Origin: Diplolepis rosae
Lineage: Eukaryota; Arthropoda; Insecta; Hymenoptera; Diplolepididae
NCBI GenBank assembly: GCA_030998225.1
Contig: JAPYXD010000714.1
Span: forward strand, 4,092,001-4,156,000
Reading direction: 5' to 3'
DNA length: 64,000 nt
Part shown: positions 44,405 to 55,430 of the stretch, piece after piece
Position numbering within the stretch: the first letter of the stretch is position 1
Layout of the letters: the number at the start of each line of letters is the position of its first letter
Made by a program: the position numbers and the translations under genes
Notes under the pieces: generated by a model
Told to the model about the DNA's origin: nothing
Databases searched by the model: none
What the model saw: the letters and a program-made list of their open reading frames with translations, nothing else

Positions 44405-44565
44405 GTTTTTGTTGACTTGTTGGCGCGTTATCCATCATATGCTTTTATCGGCGCTCCCCTGAAGTTGAAAAAAAAAGAATGTGTCTAACATTAGGAATGC
44501 ACGTGTTTTTAGAAATCTCAATGGATTAAAAAAAACGTTGTTTTGGGTTGGATGAGGAACCAAGA
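44405..44565 (+). pseudogene. Retroviral-type integrase core scrap
   Basis: VFVDLLARYPSYAFIGAPLK followed, after a frameshift, by RVFRNLNGLKKTLFWVG-stop-GTK resembles the rve core seen in transposon-derived proteins (first Asp in FVDL; LWVDEGTEF expected where WVG-stop-GTK is read). It could come from a Maverick/Polinton, Ginger or LTR element. Too little remains to choose. Confidence 0.45.
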
Positions 44566-46077
44566 TCACATAACCAGCTCAAGAAGCTAGATGGGTGTGA
44601 CCAGCCCTATCTGACTGCATGAAAAATAGCTGTTAATATCTACTTCCACTTGTGACGTCACAGGTACTAATCCGACAGAGTGCGCAGCTGCGGTTCGGCC
44701 CGGTTTTTCCATTGTGTTAAATGAAGTAAAAATATAAAAGTGCCTAAAAAATTAAAATTTATGAATATTTTTGTGGTAAAGTAAATAGCGATATTAAGTT
44801 TATCACAAGAAAATGCCTCGTTACAAAGGACACAGGTCTATAGTGCCAAACTGCAAATCTTATTTGCTCAACTTAGGCAATTGAACACTTTGTTCATAAG
44901 TTTTATTTAAATTATCTACTTACAGATATGACAGAAATCTAAATTTATTTATTTAACAAATTTTTACTTCAATGAGATTTGCATAATCACTGTGACTTAT
45001 AATTAAATACTTTTTTAGGTAATTAATTACTTATTTTGTTCTATAGTACGTTCCTAATTTCTTGAAAGCTTTAATTAGTAACTTTATTGAAATGCTATTT
45101 GCACAATCACTGTGATTCTTAATTGTGTCTTGTTTTTAATTTTTAATTTTTTTTTTTTAATTTGATAAAATAGTAGTCGCAGTTCCTCGTTAGAATTCGT
45201 CATATATGTGTATGATATGTATATATTTATGCATAAGAGATTTTATTTATTGTATATCCGCGAGCAGTCCGCGCGTGGGCTCGTTTCACTTCCGTGATCG
45301 ACTGAGAGCCGGCGAACCCAGCCTAATGTACACAAACAAACAAGCTTGTTTCAGTTTGGAAGAATTTCTGCCACTAGCTTTGGGCGCGCGATCGCCAGAG
45401 TCTGGCAGTTAGATGTACGCACACTCTGGGAGTGTGGCGCCACAGTCGGGAGCGAGCAAACTGCCGAGTTCGTTGTCCGTGTAGCTCTGTCTGCTCTCAC
45501 CAACGAGAACCGCCGTGAAAAGTTGATCCCTGTGTTTGACTTACGCAATCTCATTACGCATATTTGAACGCGTAATTGGTGCAGTAATGGTTGTCGGAAC
45601 GTGGTGAATTTTGCGTGCGAGCTCACACACACGACGCACAATCTCCCCATATTATTATATTCTCCCTTTAAAAAGGCTGAAACTTGACACTAGGCCGTCT
45701 TAATACTAAAACTACAACGTATACAGAAAAATTCGCTGATTTTCATAAGTTATTATGGGACCGCAGATATTTTTGATCCTTTACTCTCAGTGTGAAGCGA
45801 TCGATGTTTCGAATACTTAGTTAGGTTTATGTATGCATAGCATTAATATAGATCAGTATTTAAGTTATATCAGCCCATATTTAAAACTCTGTATTGCATT
45901 GAAAAAAGTTTCGGTGACTTGCTTTACAACATGTTACAACTCAACTGCAAAACCTCACCCAAATTTGGTGTCACTGCTGAACTAAAACGCGTGATCGCGC
46001 TGCACTACCGAACTCAAAGTAGCAGCTTGCCTAAAAATTTTTCAGTGTGTGAATTTGAAAAATTATAAGTTGAAGGA
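44566..46077. other. Intron DNA with a GC-richer island
   Basis: An island at about 45255-45640 is much GC-richer than its surroundings and has overlapping frames on both strands with no family match. A short frame at 44814 (MPRYKGHRSIVPNCKSYLLN) is faintly THAP-like but ends at once. No gene is supported. Confidence 0.4.
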
Positions 46078-47065
46078 CAAGCTTACACAGGGATCTCTGC
46101 AAGTGTTACCCCAACTTTGAGCTCAGAAATTTTTCCGAAATGGATAAACAAAAATATTTGACACGTGTCTTGGCTTTTTCTCGAATTGCCTTTTGTTTTA
46201 GGTTGATTCATTTTCTAAAATTGGGTGACGCGTGCTACTACAGCCAGACTCTACAGTTTTGCATTGTAATCACAATGACCCGACGGTCAAGCGGATTAAT
46301 GGCATGTGATATTTGAGAAAAGTAGCAAGATCATATGAACAATTTAGTTCAGTTTCTACATGTTTGTGTTCAAAATACATAAAATGTTCTGTCCAAAATT
46401 TGAGAAATAGCAGAGAAGATAAAAACGGACGTAGATAGACTACGTTTGGTTTTAACAATGGAATCAAATTTTTCGATATATTTTGCTAAAATTGAACTTT
46501 TTTCAATTTCGAAACCAAAAATAGTCTATCTACGGCTGTTTTTATCTTCTCTAATATTCCCGAAATTTCGAAAACAAAATTTTATGCTCTTTGGACACAA
46601 ACATGTAGAAACCTAAAATCAATCAAATTTAATAATTTTCCTGGGTATCACATGCCCTTAAACGGCCCGCCTGGAACTCTCGAGATTCTGTGTTCAATTC
46701 TTGCATCCGGAAATTTTTTGTTTTTGTTTGTATTTACTCATTTTTTGCATATCATTCAAAACGATTATTCACGTCTAAATAACATAAAATCTTGTACACT
46801 GAAAATAGTGATGTTAAATACTGTAATACACCACGCATTTCAAATTCTTGTTCGTTGTGGAAAAATATTGCACATTATTCAACATTTCAATTGAATTTTT
46901 TTACGTTCATTATTTCTGAACTCCAATAAACAGAGCATTAAGAAAAATTTCTTAAGTTAAATAAAACGTTTATTACTCCTTAATGCTAGTAAATGACTCA
47001 TTGCATCAGAAAAATTTCTAAGCTCAAAGTCGAGGTAACACTTGCCGGGGTCCCCTTGTTAGTGT
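46078..47065. repeat. Inverted-repeat element with a MITE nested inside
   Basis: 46078-46140 (GCAAGTGTTACCCCAACTTT, GAGCTCAGAAATTTTTCCGA) is inverted at about 47005-47065 (AATTTCTAAGCTCAAAGTCG, GGTAACACTTGCC). The roughly 990 bp between them includes the TTAA MITE at 46300-46657. No transposase is seen. Confidence 0.5.
46300..46657. mobile_element. TTAA-type MITE C with long inverted arms (358 bp)
   Basis: TGGCATGTGATATTTGAG at the left and the complement of CTGGGTATCACATGCCC at the right begin inverted arms of about 150 bp (46300-46455 and 46510-46657), sharing AAACATGTAGAAAC and TCTATCTACG words. TTAA flanks both sides (46296-46299, 46658-46661). No coding sequence. Confidence 0.75.
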
Positions 47066-47387
47066 ATGTATTTATATGTGTATGCCCGTGTGTTGTGTGT
47101 GTTCAAAAACATTAGTGCAGCAGAACTCTGAAAAGCGGAGATATTTTTTTTGCAAACACTGCCTTCTTCCCCGATAAAAACAATGTAAGAACCAGATAGA
47201 AATCAAGTAAGGACTGCATACAAATATTTTGAGTACCCAGGTACAAACCGGATAGAAACCTTCAAGGGCCCAGATGAGAACCATGTAAGAACTAGGTAGT
47301 AAAATTTTTCAGGATATATGAATATCATTTAAATTCGTTTAATATTATATGGGATCGTTGATCTTCTATCCTCGGACCGAGGGTGTA
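47066..47387. other. Intron DNA without a recognised feature
   Basis: A TGTGTGTT-rich stretch lies at about 47080-47100. Nothing else is seen. Confidence 0.4.
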
Positions 47388-48679
47388 CGAGGTCTGTTAA
47401 AAAAATAAGGTGAATTTTCATTTTTTTTCGAAAAATATTAATTCATTCATGAATTCCTATGTTGTCCCCTTCAAAGTATTCCCCCTAAGATATAATACAC
47501 TTGTGGAAGCATTTTTTCCAATCCTCGAAGCACTTCTCATATGCACTTTTCGGTATGTCCTGAAGATCTCTCAGCGATTCGGTTTTTATTTCCTTCATCG
47601 TGGTAAAACGCCGTCCTTTCATGGGTTTCTTCAATCTTAGGAACAGGAAAAAGTCACAGGGGGCTAAATCTGGTGAATACGGTGGCTGAGGCATGATTAC
47701 GGTGTTGTTTTTGGCCAATAAATTACGAACAATCTATGACGAGTGAGCATAGTGCGTTATCGTGATGCAATAGCCATGAATTGTTTTTCCATAATTCCGG
47801 GCGTTTCTTTCGTATTGCTTCACGCAAACGGCGGATAACTTCAAGGTAATACTCCTCATTAACTGAACCGCCTTGTGGTAAGAACTCCTGATGCTCTACG
47901 CCATAATAATCAAAGAAAATAGTGAGAAAAACCTTGAAATTTGACCGAACTTGACATGCTTTTTTCGGTCTTGGTGATCCAGTGTGCTTTCATTGGGACG
48001 ATTGTGCTTTGTTTTCGACGTCATAAGCATATACCCATGATTCTTCACCAGTTATGACCCTCTTAAGCAAATCTGAATCGTCGTTGACGTCATTCAACAT
48101 TTCCTGAGCGATGGTCGTGCGACGGATTTTTTGGTCAAAATTCAGCAATTTTGGAACGAACTTCGCTGCCACACATTTCAGACCCAAAATATCCGAAAAA
48201 ATTTCATGGCATGGGCCAACCGATATGCCGACATCTTCAGCAACTTCTCTAGTAGTGATTCGATGATTCTCCATAACAATTTTCTTCTCTACTTCAGTGT
48301 TTTCATTGGTTGTTGATGTGCTGGGACGTCCAGGGCGAGCGTCGTCATTCAACTCTTCTCGACCTTCTATGAAGAGCTTGTACCACTTGTAAACACTTTT
48401 TTGACTTTCAGTACACTCACCGTATGCCACTTTCAACATTTTTTTCCCAAAATTTGATGCATATTCTATGATCCATTTTTTTCGACAGCAGAAAATCGCC
48501 AACACATGCAAAACACTTCTAACCTTTATGCCTCTCACAAACAAACAAAAAATTCTATATTTCTGAAACTGTGAACATACATTCGGGACAAGTGTGCCAA
48601 CATAGGAAAAAAAATCGAAAATCGAATGTACATAGCCCGCGAAATTTGAAAATTCACATTATTTTTTAAACAGACCTCG
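47388..48679 (-). mobile_element. Full-length mariner, decayed (1,292 bp)
   Basis: Ends CGAGGTCTGTTAAAAAAATA and the complement of a closely related sequence, flanked by TA (47386-47387, 48680-48681). The length is that of a complete mariner. The minus-strand transposase starts near 48544. It has HTH1 (KMLKVAYGECTESQKSVYKW), DARPGRPSTSTTNEN, HTH2 (ITTREVAEDVGISVGPCHEI) and the first catalytic block ITGEESWVYAYDVENK, where the usual Asp of TGDE is Glu. Frameshifts follow near 47990. The second Asp is in HHDNA (about 47750) and the third in YSPDLAPCDFFLFLRLKKPM (about 47680). Confidence 0.93.
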
Positions 48680-48797
48680 TATTCTGGGTAATCTGAGCCA
48701 AATTCAAATTGCTTTTGTCGTAACTGTAAGAAGCCACTCATGCCTTTTTCTGCGATTCACTCACGCATCCACCTTTTTCCCAATTTGTACCTGATAG
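48680..48797. other. Short spacer
   Basis: No feature is seen between the mariner and the next MITE. Confidence 0.4.
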
Positions 48798-49045
48798 CCG
48801 CACAAAAAAAATTTCTGGCATGGGGGTCAGATCATATTTATTATATGTTTTTGAGGTCGCTGAAACCAAATCCGAATTCCATTTTACCCCATCACATCAG
48901 GTTTTTGACATAACCTCAAAAAGTCTTTACAGCCACACAATGATAAAAAACAATTCTGGCCTGAGGGTCAGGCCATTTTTACTATATGTTTTACACATAA
49001 AACACATGGTCTGATACCCCAGTCAGAAATTTTTTTTTTGTGTGG
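48798..49045. mobile_element. MITE with CCGCACAAAAAAAATTTCTG ends (248 bp)
   Basis: The left end (48798 onward) and the complement of the right end (about 49006-49045) match over about 40 bp, including the GGGGTCAGA/GGGGTATCAGA part. An extra partial direct copy lies at about 48932-48975. The target duplication is not clear. Confidence 0.65.
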
Positions 49046-50801
49046 ATGTGTAATCATTATCATCTGCTAGCTTAGTTAAACATACATTACATATAAACAT
49101 ATGAGTTCATGTATATACACTGTTAGAAATATATTGAAAATCCAACAACTTTTCAACCACAAAAATGGTTGGAATTTCATCATTGTACTGTATGAATATA
49201 AAATTCCTACACTGTAGTGTAGGAATTTCAATTATATAGTTGAAAATATAAGCACTGTAGTTGAAATGTCAATAACAGTGGTTGAAAGCGTATGCGCAGT
49301 ACACCATTGCGCAACCGTGCTTCGTATATCGGAGAAGGGTTTCCCGCTCGAGAGACTTTGTCAAGGTTCTTTCTTTGTCTTAATTTAAAAATGTATTTTT
49401 TCATAGCGCTTCTTTTGAAACTCCAATTTTCAGTACCCGTTCTACAGTTACATCAAATAAAATTCTCAAAAGAGTTGCTATGAAAAATAATATGCATTGC
49501 TCGAAACAAAACACAACGGATTCAACGAGTGTGATTCTTCGGTTGGCTCGGACAGCAAACTTCACACTCGTTGTAATCGCTGTTTCATCTCTCGTAAGGC
49601 AATATACTATTGATACATTCCAAAGCAAATGAATATCTTGTGAAGTGAAGTGGATATCTTGAGGATACAAGAAACAAAAAGGGTAAGTTTCAATTATATT
49701 ACTAATACTATTTTGACGGCTATAACGTATTCTAATATTCCTAATGAAATACAACCTAAAAACGCACGTGGCTGCTCTCTATAATGCTCTGACTTTTTAC
49801 TTTTTGTGAAGTAGACTCGAGTATATACATTTCACATCTGCAGAAAAATAAATTATCAATGTTTTTGGCTTAGATAACAACAACCTATCAAAATTTGAAT
49901 TTTTTATTTGGGAAGAAAAAAAGTCTTTTACGATTTGAATACTCGAATACTTCAACATTTTTATCGAATTGAATTTATTCACTATGAAATATCTACTGGT
50001 GTTTATTACTATTACAATATAGTATAAGATATTATTCAAACATATTTATTTGATGTTAATAAATTTTTAACAAAAAGAATGGAAGAACAGTTTAGAATAA
50101 TTATTTTATTTATTTTTACCAAAAGTTATAAAAATTAATCAAGTAATATTATTCAAATAAACTATGTGTTAAAATCTGCAAAATATATCTATAGATTATT
50201 TGCGACTTATTTTGGAATGGGTTTAATTTCTCAATAACGCAGTTCAAAATCGCTTTTTTTATCATGGTTATAAAAAGTTGGTTTTGCAAAGCTGCTAGCT
50301 GTCAAATTTTTTACCATGAAACAAATGTATTATTTTATTTATTTTCAGATCTGATATCTTTCCCTATTCATTTTCTGCTTTTAGATTTCATTGACTCTGT
50401 AAAATAAAGATGCTTGTTGTTTCTGCATGTAAAATAACTGAAATAATATTTTTTCGCACTCTAAGAACAAAAACCTAACCTGAAAATTCGATTTTCATAT
50501 TCATGATTGAAAAAAGATTTTTTGGCATAAAACTATTTTTTATTCTATTCAGCAAAGACATTTATTTATAAACTTGCCATTTTGCCCCTTACCTCCTACT
50601 ACATTGCCACCATTCATATCTGTAAACGTTTAAATAGCCCATTAAAATTTTTAAATTCATATTGATATGCTGTGGTAATTATTTTCAAAGAAAAATTGTT
50701 TGCTTTATATCAAATGGAAAGTGATTGAATGTCTTTTTTATACTCTGAATTAATGTTTCATGTATCATGAAAAATATATTGCAAATATTTATAATATATT
50801 C
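49046..50801. other. AT-rich intron DNA with short palindromic words
   Basis: 49145-49290 contains CAACCA...TGGTTG, and ATTCCTACACTGTAGTGTAGGAAT (49202-49226) is a perfect 24-bp palindrome. No gene or larger element is recognised. Confidence 0.45.
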
Positions 50802-51121
50802 TTCTGAGATAATTAGTTTGGAATGGGGTCAGATGTTTAAGAAATTTTCTATGTAATAACCATAGAAGTTGGTAAAGGAAAACGTTTCGGCCACAAATGG
50901 GGATCCTCTTCAGTGCCAACAATTTTAATTTGCATTAAATTGTTGGCACTGAAGAGAGCCCCCATTTGTGGCCGAAACGTTTGCCTTTACCAATTTCTAT
51001 GGTTATTGCATAGAAAATTTCTTAAACATCTGACCCCATGCCAAACTAATTATCTCAGAATTATTTCTGTGGGTCAATAAAACAATGAACATGTACGGAA
51101 ACATGTCACGATATAATTTAT
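50802..51121 (+). mobile_element. Penelope 5' end with a head-to-head terminal repeat
   Basis: 50802-50926 and 50936-51060 are inverted copies with a gap of about 10 nt. Each copy holds a hammerhead-like motif (minus 50884-50913, plus 50949-50978). The right half runs directly into the first about 45 bp of the Penelope ORF region (AACATGTACGGAAACATGTC at about 51090-51109), the same as at 56436-56455, and then stops. It is a 3'-truncated copy. Confidence 0.8.
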
Positions 51122-51274
51122 AATATGATTGATTGGCCATTTCCATTTATTAATAATACACTCTTATGTGTTGGGAACGTAAAAATATATATTATATGGT
51201 GTTGGTAATCTTAAATATGATTTTAAAAGAATGAAAGAATCTGAATTTGAATACTTTTAATTACAGATCTTTCA
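51122..51274. other. AT-rich spacer
   Basis: No feature is seen. Confidence 0.4.
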
Positions 51275-52197
51275 GTATGTTTTTCTGCCGCTTTTGTTCT
51301 TAGAGTGTACCAGATTCTTTGACGCAGAGATGTCTCTTAGATCACACTTACATCGAACGCATTCAGTTTATTTAAAGCATAGAGTCCAGCAAAACAAAAT
51401 TTAATTGTGTTGAAAATAGCAAAGCAAAATATGTTTGCAACATTGAAGTTTGCAAAGAAGAAATGGACACTTATCCTCACCGTTTAAAACATTTAAAGGA
51501 TCACATTCCTGATAATATCACAGTTATGAGTCCTCATAAGCCTTGTAAAAAAACTTACGATAATTTAAATTCCTTCACTGGACATTTATCAAAACAACAC
51601 AAAACTGTTATTCTTACAACTGCCTTTTATTATGAAAATAGTTCTCAAAGTATCGAAGTTGAAGAAAGTAACGATAATGGAAATGATGATAATGAACTTT
51701 TAGATTCATTTGAACATTCAGCCATGGATATTGATATGTCCACAAACGAGAAAAGTATTGACACTAACGATAACTTTGATAGCGAAACAAATTATCAGTT
51801 CCCCGAATCTGTAGACGATTTGTGTCTTTCTAATTTCGCTCAACTGTATTTAAGCCTTGAATGTCAATATATGATTCCCGCAAGAACACTCCAGTATATA
51901 GTGACTGAAATGTGTAATTGCCATCAACAAAGTCAGGATATTTTGAAAAAGAATTTGCGAACACGTTTGCTTGAAGAAGGTTTTTCAGACGAAAAAACTG
52001 TTAAAATATTAAACGAAGTATTCAAGAGTGATCTCTTTTTAAAAAGCAATAATATCCTGGGAACTCATTATAAGCGTATAAAATTCTATAAAAATAATTT
52101 CTCGTACGTAGAGCCACAACAGATCATGATCACTCCCGCAGGGGCTCCTAAGCAAAACTTTTTTCATTACGTGCCTATACAGGAAAGAATACAGTGA
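51275..52197 (+). pseudogene. C2H2 zinc-finger protein, N-terminal part of a composite locus
   Basis: Before the long frame, FFCRFCS...ECTRFFDAEMSLRS with HLHRTH (51280-51370, one frameshift) is a C2H2 finger. FVCNIEVCKEEMDTYPHRLK with HLKDH (51430-51490) is finger-like. PCKKTYDNLNSFTGHLSKQH (51540-51600) is a third finger lacking its first Cys. The frame 51463-52197 (244 codons) continues with an acidic linker (DNGNDDNELLDSFEH) and a helical segment (FAQLYLSLECQYMIPARTLQ, YIVTEMCNCHQQSQDILKKN), ending QNFFHYVPIQERIQ. I know this arrangement from predicted multi-copy proteins in insects, cnidarians and fish, but no function is established to my knowledge. It may be transposon-derived. Confidence 0.6.
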
Positions 52198-52582
52198 CTA
52201 TTTGGAGACAAATCAGTCGGAAGAGAGCTTACTGCTGATCGTCATTTGAATAATATTGTATAATGATGCGAAAGGAATTTTTTCAGGAAAATGGAATTAT
52301 TGAAGTGAACGAAACACGAACTTGAATAATCGAATAGAATCTTTTCCTTATTCTAAAGAAGACATGGCAGATAAAGCGTTTAAAATATCTAAAACAAAAA
52401 CGAAATTAGGAGGTGGAGCCTTTCAGATATTTCAATTTTCAGTGTTTTTTTCTTTATATGTTGAAACCAAAATTAAAGATATAAACGATCCAGTTTGGAT
52501 TCTAGTTCTTCTATTAGGTGCACCTGCTATCCATAAATCTTGTTTGCCCTACCTGCAGCAAACTATAGACTAATGCCTATGG
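52198..52582 (+). pseudogene. Broken linker of the composite locus
   Basis: Frames are interrupted (stops near 52200, 52262 and 52571). A hydrophobic piece FSVFFSLYVETKIKDINDPV with WILVLLLGAPAIHK lies at 52436-52540. In related proteins a longer conserved segment stands between the YVPI end and the next domain; here most of it appears deleted. Confidence 0.45.
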
Positions 52583-53332
52583 ATGAGAGCGACACAGTTT
52601 CCGGGTATAAAAATGAGATCAAAGCATCACTATGTTTGGCACTACCCTGATTTGATCCTGAAATTCGGGCCTCTGATAAGAGTGTGGGCTATGCGCTTTG
52701 AAAGCAAGCACACATATTTCAAGAGGGCTATTCGACTTCTGCATAATTTTATTAACGTAACGAAATCGTTAAGTGAGAAACACGAGTTGCTACAAAGTCT
52801 AGTCCGATTAGGGGCTGATATAAGATCGGAAGTGCAAACGCATAACAGTTTTCTCTTTGAAGAGCACCTGTATGCTGAAGATCTTCAAGCAGCTGTATTG
52901 ATAGCTAATTTACCCAAAAATTTGGAAGAGTGCAGTTCGGTAACTGTGAAAGGCACAGTATACGAAAAGGGAAACGCTGTTGTCGTTAATCAATCCGATT
53001 ATCAATTTGAGGTCATCCTTGGTCAAACTTGTACCTTCCTTCACGAAGATAACACAAACGTTCATGTTCTGGTAGAAATAGTGGAAAACTATTTCAGACC
53101 TCAAATTCGTGCTTATGAAATGGGAAAAATATTAAGATATGAATGTCGGGCATTGGACCAATTAGTAGCATATGAACCATTACATATTTACAATCTTGTC
53201 ACAAAATTGTACATTAAGCCTAAGTATGGATTAGTTGCCACTCCACAAAGACTACGTGCTGATAAAACAGTAAGGTTCGACCTTGCTTATTATAAAAAAA
53301 CGATTAAGATTATGCCTAGGTTTATTCAGTAA
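52583..53332 (+). pseudogene. LILKFGPLIR-type domain of the composite locus
   Basis: A 249-codon open frame, intact over its length. It starts GIKMRSKHHYVWHYPDLILK, then FGPLIRVWAMRFESKHTYFK and RAIRLLHNFINVTKSLSEKH with LLQSLVRLGA. The second half (EECSSVTVKGTVYEKGNAVV, FEVILGQTCTFLHED, PLHIYNLVTKLYIKPKYGLV) is beta-rich. I recognise the KHHY...LKFGPLIR...MRFE-KH-YFK signature from a widespread, functionally unnamed family found together with C2H2 fingers. I call it a pseudogene because its N-terminal partners are broken, though this part could still be translated. Confidence 0.6.
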
Positions 53333-53691
53333 AATCCATTCACTCTTCTCATTTTAATTGAAAAGTTTAGCACGAAAAAGTATTTATAACTATTAAAAGA
53401 ATTTCGATTTGACTCATAGTATTACTTGTGTATTTACAAATATTTTCCAGTAACACCCTTAGAAATCACAATATGAATATTAAGAAAATCAATGAACAAT
53501 TCGAACAACGTAGTCTTAAAAATTTGCAAAATTTCCTACAAAGTGCATATATTTTAAGGAAAATAATTCTTGCACTCAGAAATATATTTCTTGCTTCTAT
53601 TATCCAAAAAATAAACATTTCAGAGAAGCTTTTTATTCAAATCCATTTTAGGAATAATAAATAAAATAGCCAATGATTGATTTCTTTATAG
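53333..53691. other. AT-rich spacer inside the composite locus
   Basis: Probably intronic to the locus. It ends in TTTCTTTATAG, a plausible splice acceptor for the next coding piece. Confidence 0.45.
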
Positions 53692-54181
53692 GAACAAAAT
53701 ACCCGTTTTCAAGGTGATTTCCCCAGATGAGACCATTAAAATGTTCGTAAGAGGCTTTAATATCAAAGAGGTTTTAGGTGAAGCACAAAAAAAGATGTGT
53801 CTTCCTAATGGAGAGTATAAGGTATAAGGTACCATGTATTATAAATTATAAATTTTATTCTTTGAATAAGTAATCTTAACAGAATAATTTATAACTTCCA
53901 ATTATAAAAAAATATTTACAAAGAAGATTTTATAGATAATTTCCAAAAATAAATAAATTTTAATACGATGTTTAACGCAGCTCCTAAGAAAAAATTGATT
54001 GCCTCGAAATTGATGACGATGACGTTTTACTCGAATTGGCTGAGAAATATAGCGACATATTTACTTTGCTGATCGTACCGGAAGGAGCTTTTGTACAATT
54101 TGCTGAGGCGGATAATACCAGACAAGAGTTGATGGTAGAAAATATCGTAAATAATAACGATATAAATTGTGGTAATTCTTA
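53692..54181 (+). pseudogene. CIDE-N-like domain of the composite locus
   Basis: After an acceptor at 53691, a piece reads NKIPVFKVISPDETIKMFVR, GFNIKEVLGEAQKKMCLPNG, EYK and meets GTATAAG (53822). A second piece at about 53990-54181 reads CLEIDDDDVLLELAEKYSDI, FTLLIVPEGAFVQF. Together they have the CIDE-N layout (basic first strand, LxxLxxKAxxKLxLP-like helix, then xxLExDxxxVDDEExxxxL...LxxLxPGxxW) of DFF40/DFF45/CIDE proteins. The phases of the two pieces do not join at the AG I would choose, so decay or a different acceptor is likely. A TAA ends the second piece at 54180. Confidence 0.55.
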
Positions 54182-54259
54182 AAAAAATATGTTTATTTTA
54201 TTTGATAATTTTTAAAAATTGTATCATATTTGATCATTTCTACATATAAAGTGTTACTT

Positions 54260-54995
54260 TAGATCACGCACTGCCCATTGCGGAAAATCAAATTCAGCCG
54301 GCAAGGGCTTTCATTTTAGTTGATGAGACTGCCAAGTTTTTGCAATTCAATATAGATTAGCTCCTGAAGATAAAAAGAAACAAAAAAGTAATGTTTTGCA
54401 CGAGGAAAGTGATGATGACCCTGAGAAGGAAAATAAGTTTGTAACTCGTAGGAAGCAAGACCAGTACGGTTGCGTAGCGTATGCACCATCATTGTCTAAA
54501 GGTGTAACTTGGGAAATATTGGAGAATATCTTTATACGAGTTTTACAGAAAGAGCGAGAGGGAAAAACAAGAACTAGAAATTGAAATTTCTGTCTTAATG
54601 AGAGACACATATCCTCTTCAAAGGGCTGAAATAAATCCTTCGGAGCGAGTCTTAGATTAGTTGTTCGAGAGATGGCCTTTCATGCGGGTTCCTGAATTTA
54701 TAAATATTCATGCAAATCATTTATTGGGCATCAACGCGTTAGCAACTTGGAGGCAAAGTCTGACTGATAAAGCTAAGCTTATATGGAAGTATTTTAAATT
54801 CCGCTGCACAAATTTTGATCTGAAAAAAAAAACACTTAAGACAAAGAAATCTTCGCACGCGAAAAAGAAAAAATTGAAAAATTGACAAACATTTTACAGA
54901 AAGCAAAAGACATGAGTGCAGTGGTGCGTTGTAGAACCCCACAAATATTAGCAATATATCCACGGATTATTGCTCATTTCAATGAAGAAAAAAAT
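54260..54995 (+). pseudogene. SAMD3-like C-terminal region of the composite locus
   Basis: Across frames: HALPIAENQIQPARAFILVD, EREKQELEIEISVLMRDTYP, LQRAEINPSERVLD-stop-LFE, RWPFMRVPEFINIHANHLLG, INALATWRQSLTDKAKLIWK, then CTNFDLKKKTLKTKKS. The run 'pressed to a wall of W-P-F...F..H...LTGI......W' resembles the C-terminal region of animal SAMD3-like proteins. At least four stops or frameshifts are present. No SAM domain itself is visible. Confidence 0.45.
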
Positions 54996-55067
54996 TCATT
55001 GTTCGTAGTTTTTGATGTAAGTCAGATTGATAATTTTTACTCATACTTTTCTTAATGGTTACCTTCT

Positions 55068-55430
55068 TGGCCACTTTATATAAAAATCCTGTACTAAGAA
55101 TTCGCGCATTACTTTGCCTCCTTATTTAGGTCAGACTTCGTTTGATCTCGCGTATTACGCGGCTATTTTTGCATTTATATCAGTCCTGACGTCCATTGAA
55201 CTCGCGCATTACTTGGCCACCTTACTCAGAATTAGAGTCCGAAGTGCTCGCGCATTACTTGGCCATTTTTTATCAGTCTTAGAATCCGTAGTGCTACTGT
55301 ATTAATTGGCCACTCTATTTAAGTCAGAGTTCGAATAACTCTCGTAATATTTTGCCACTTTACAACAGTCTTATAATCTGAAAAACTCGGACATCATACT
55401 TATAAACTTAATATTATATTTTTCCGGGTT
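55068..55430. repeat. Satellite fragment on the left of the Penelope element
   Basis: It has the same monomers as the array after 59040 (CGCGCATTACTTTGCCTCCT, CTCGCGTATTACGCGGC, CTCGCGCATTACTTGGCCAC). Its right part (55290-55400) is more diverged. Confidence 0.85.

Noticed and set aside
44814..44884. THAP-like start MPRYKGHRSIVPNCKSYLLN
   Set aside because: It ends after about two dozen codons and lacks the C2CH spacing; similarity is too weak.
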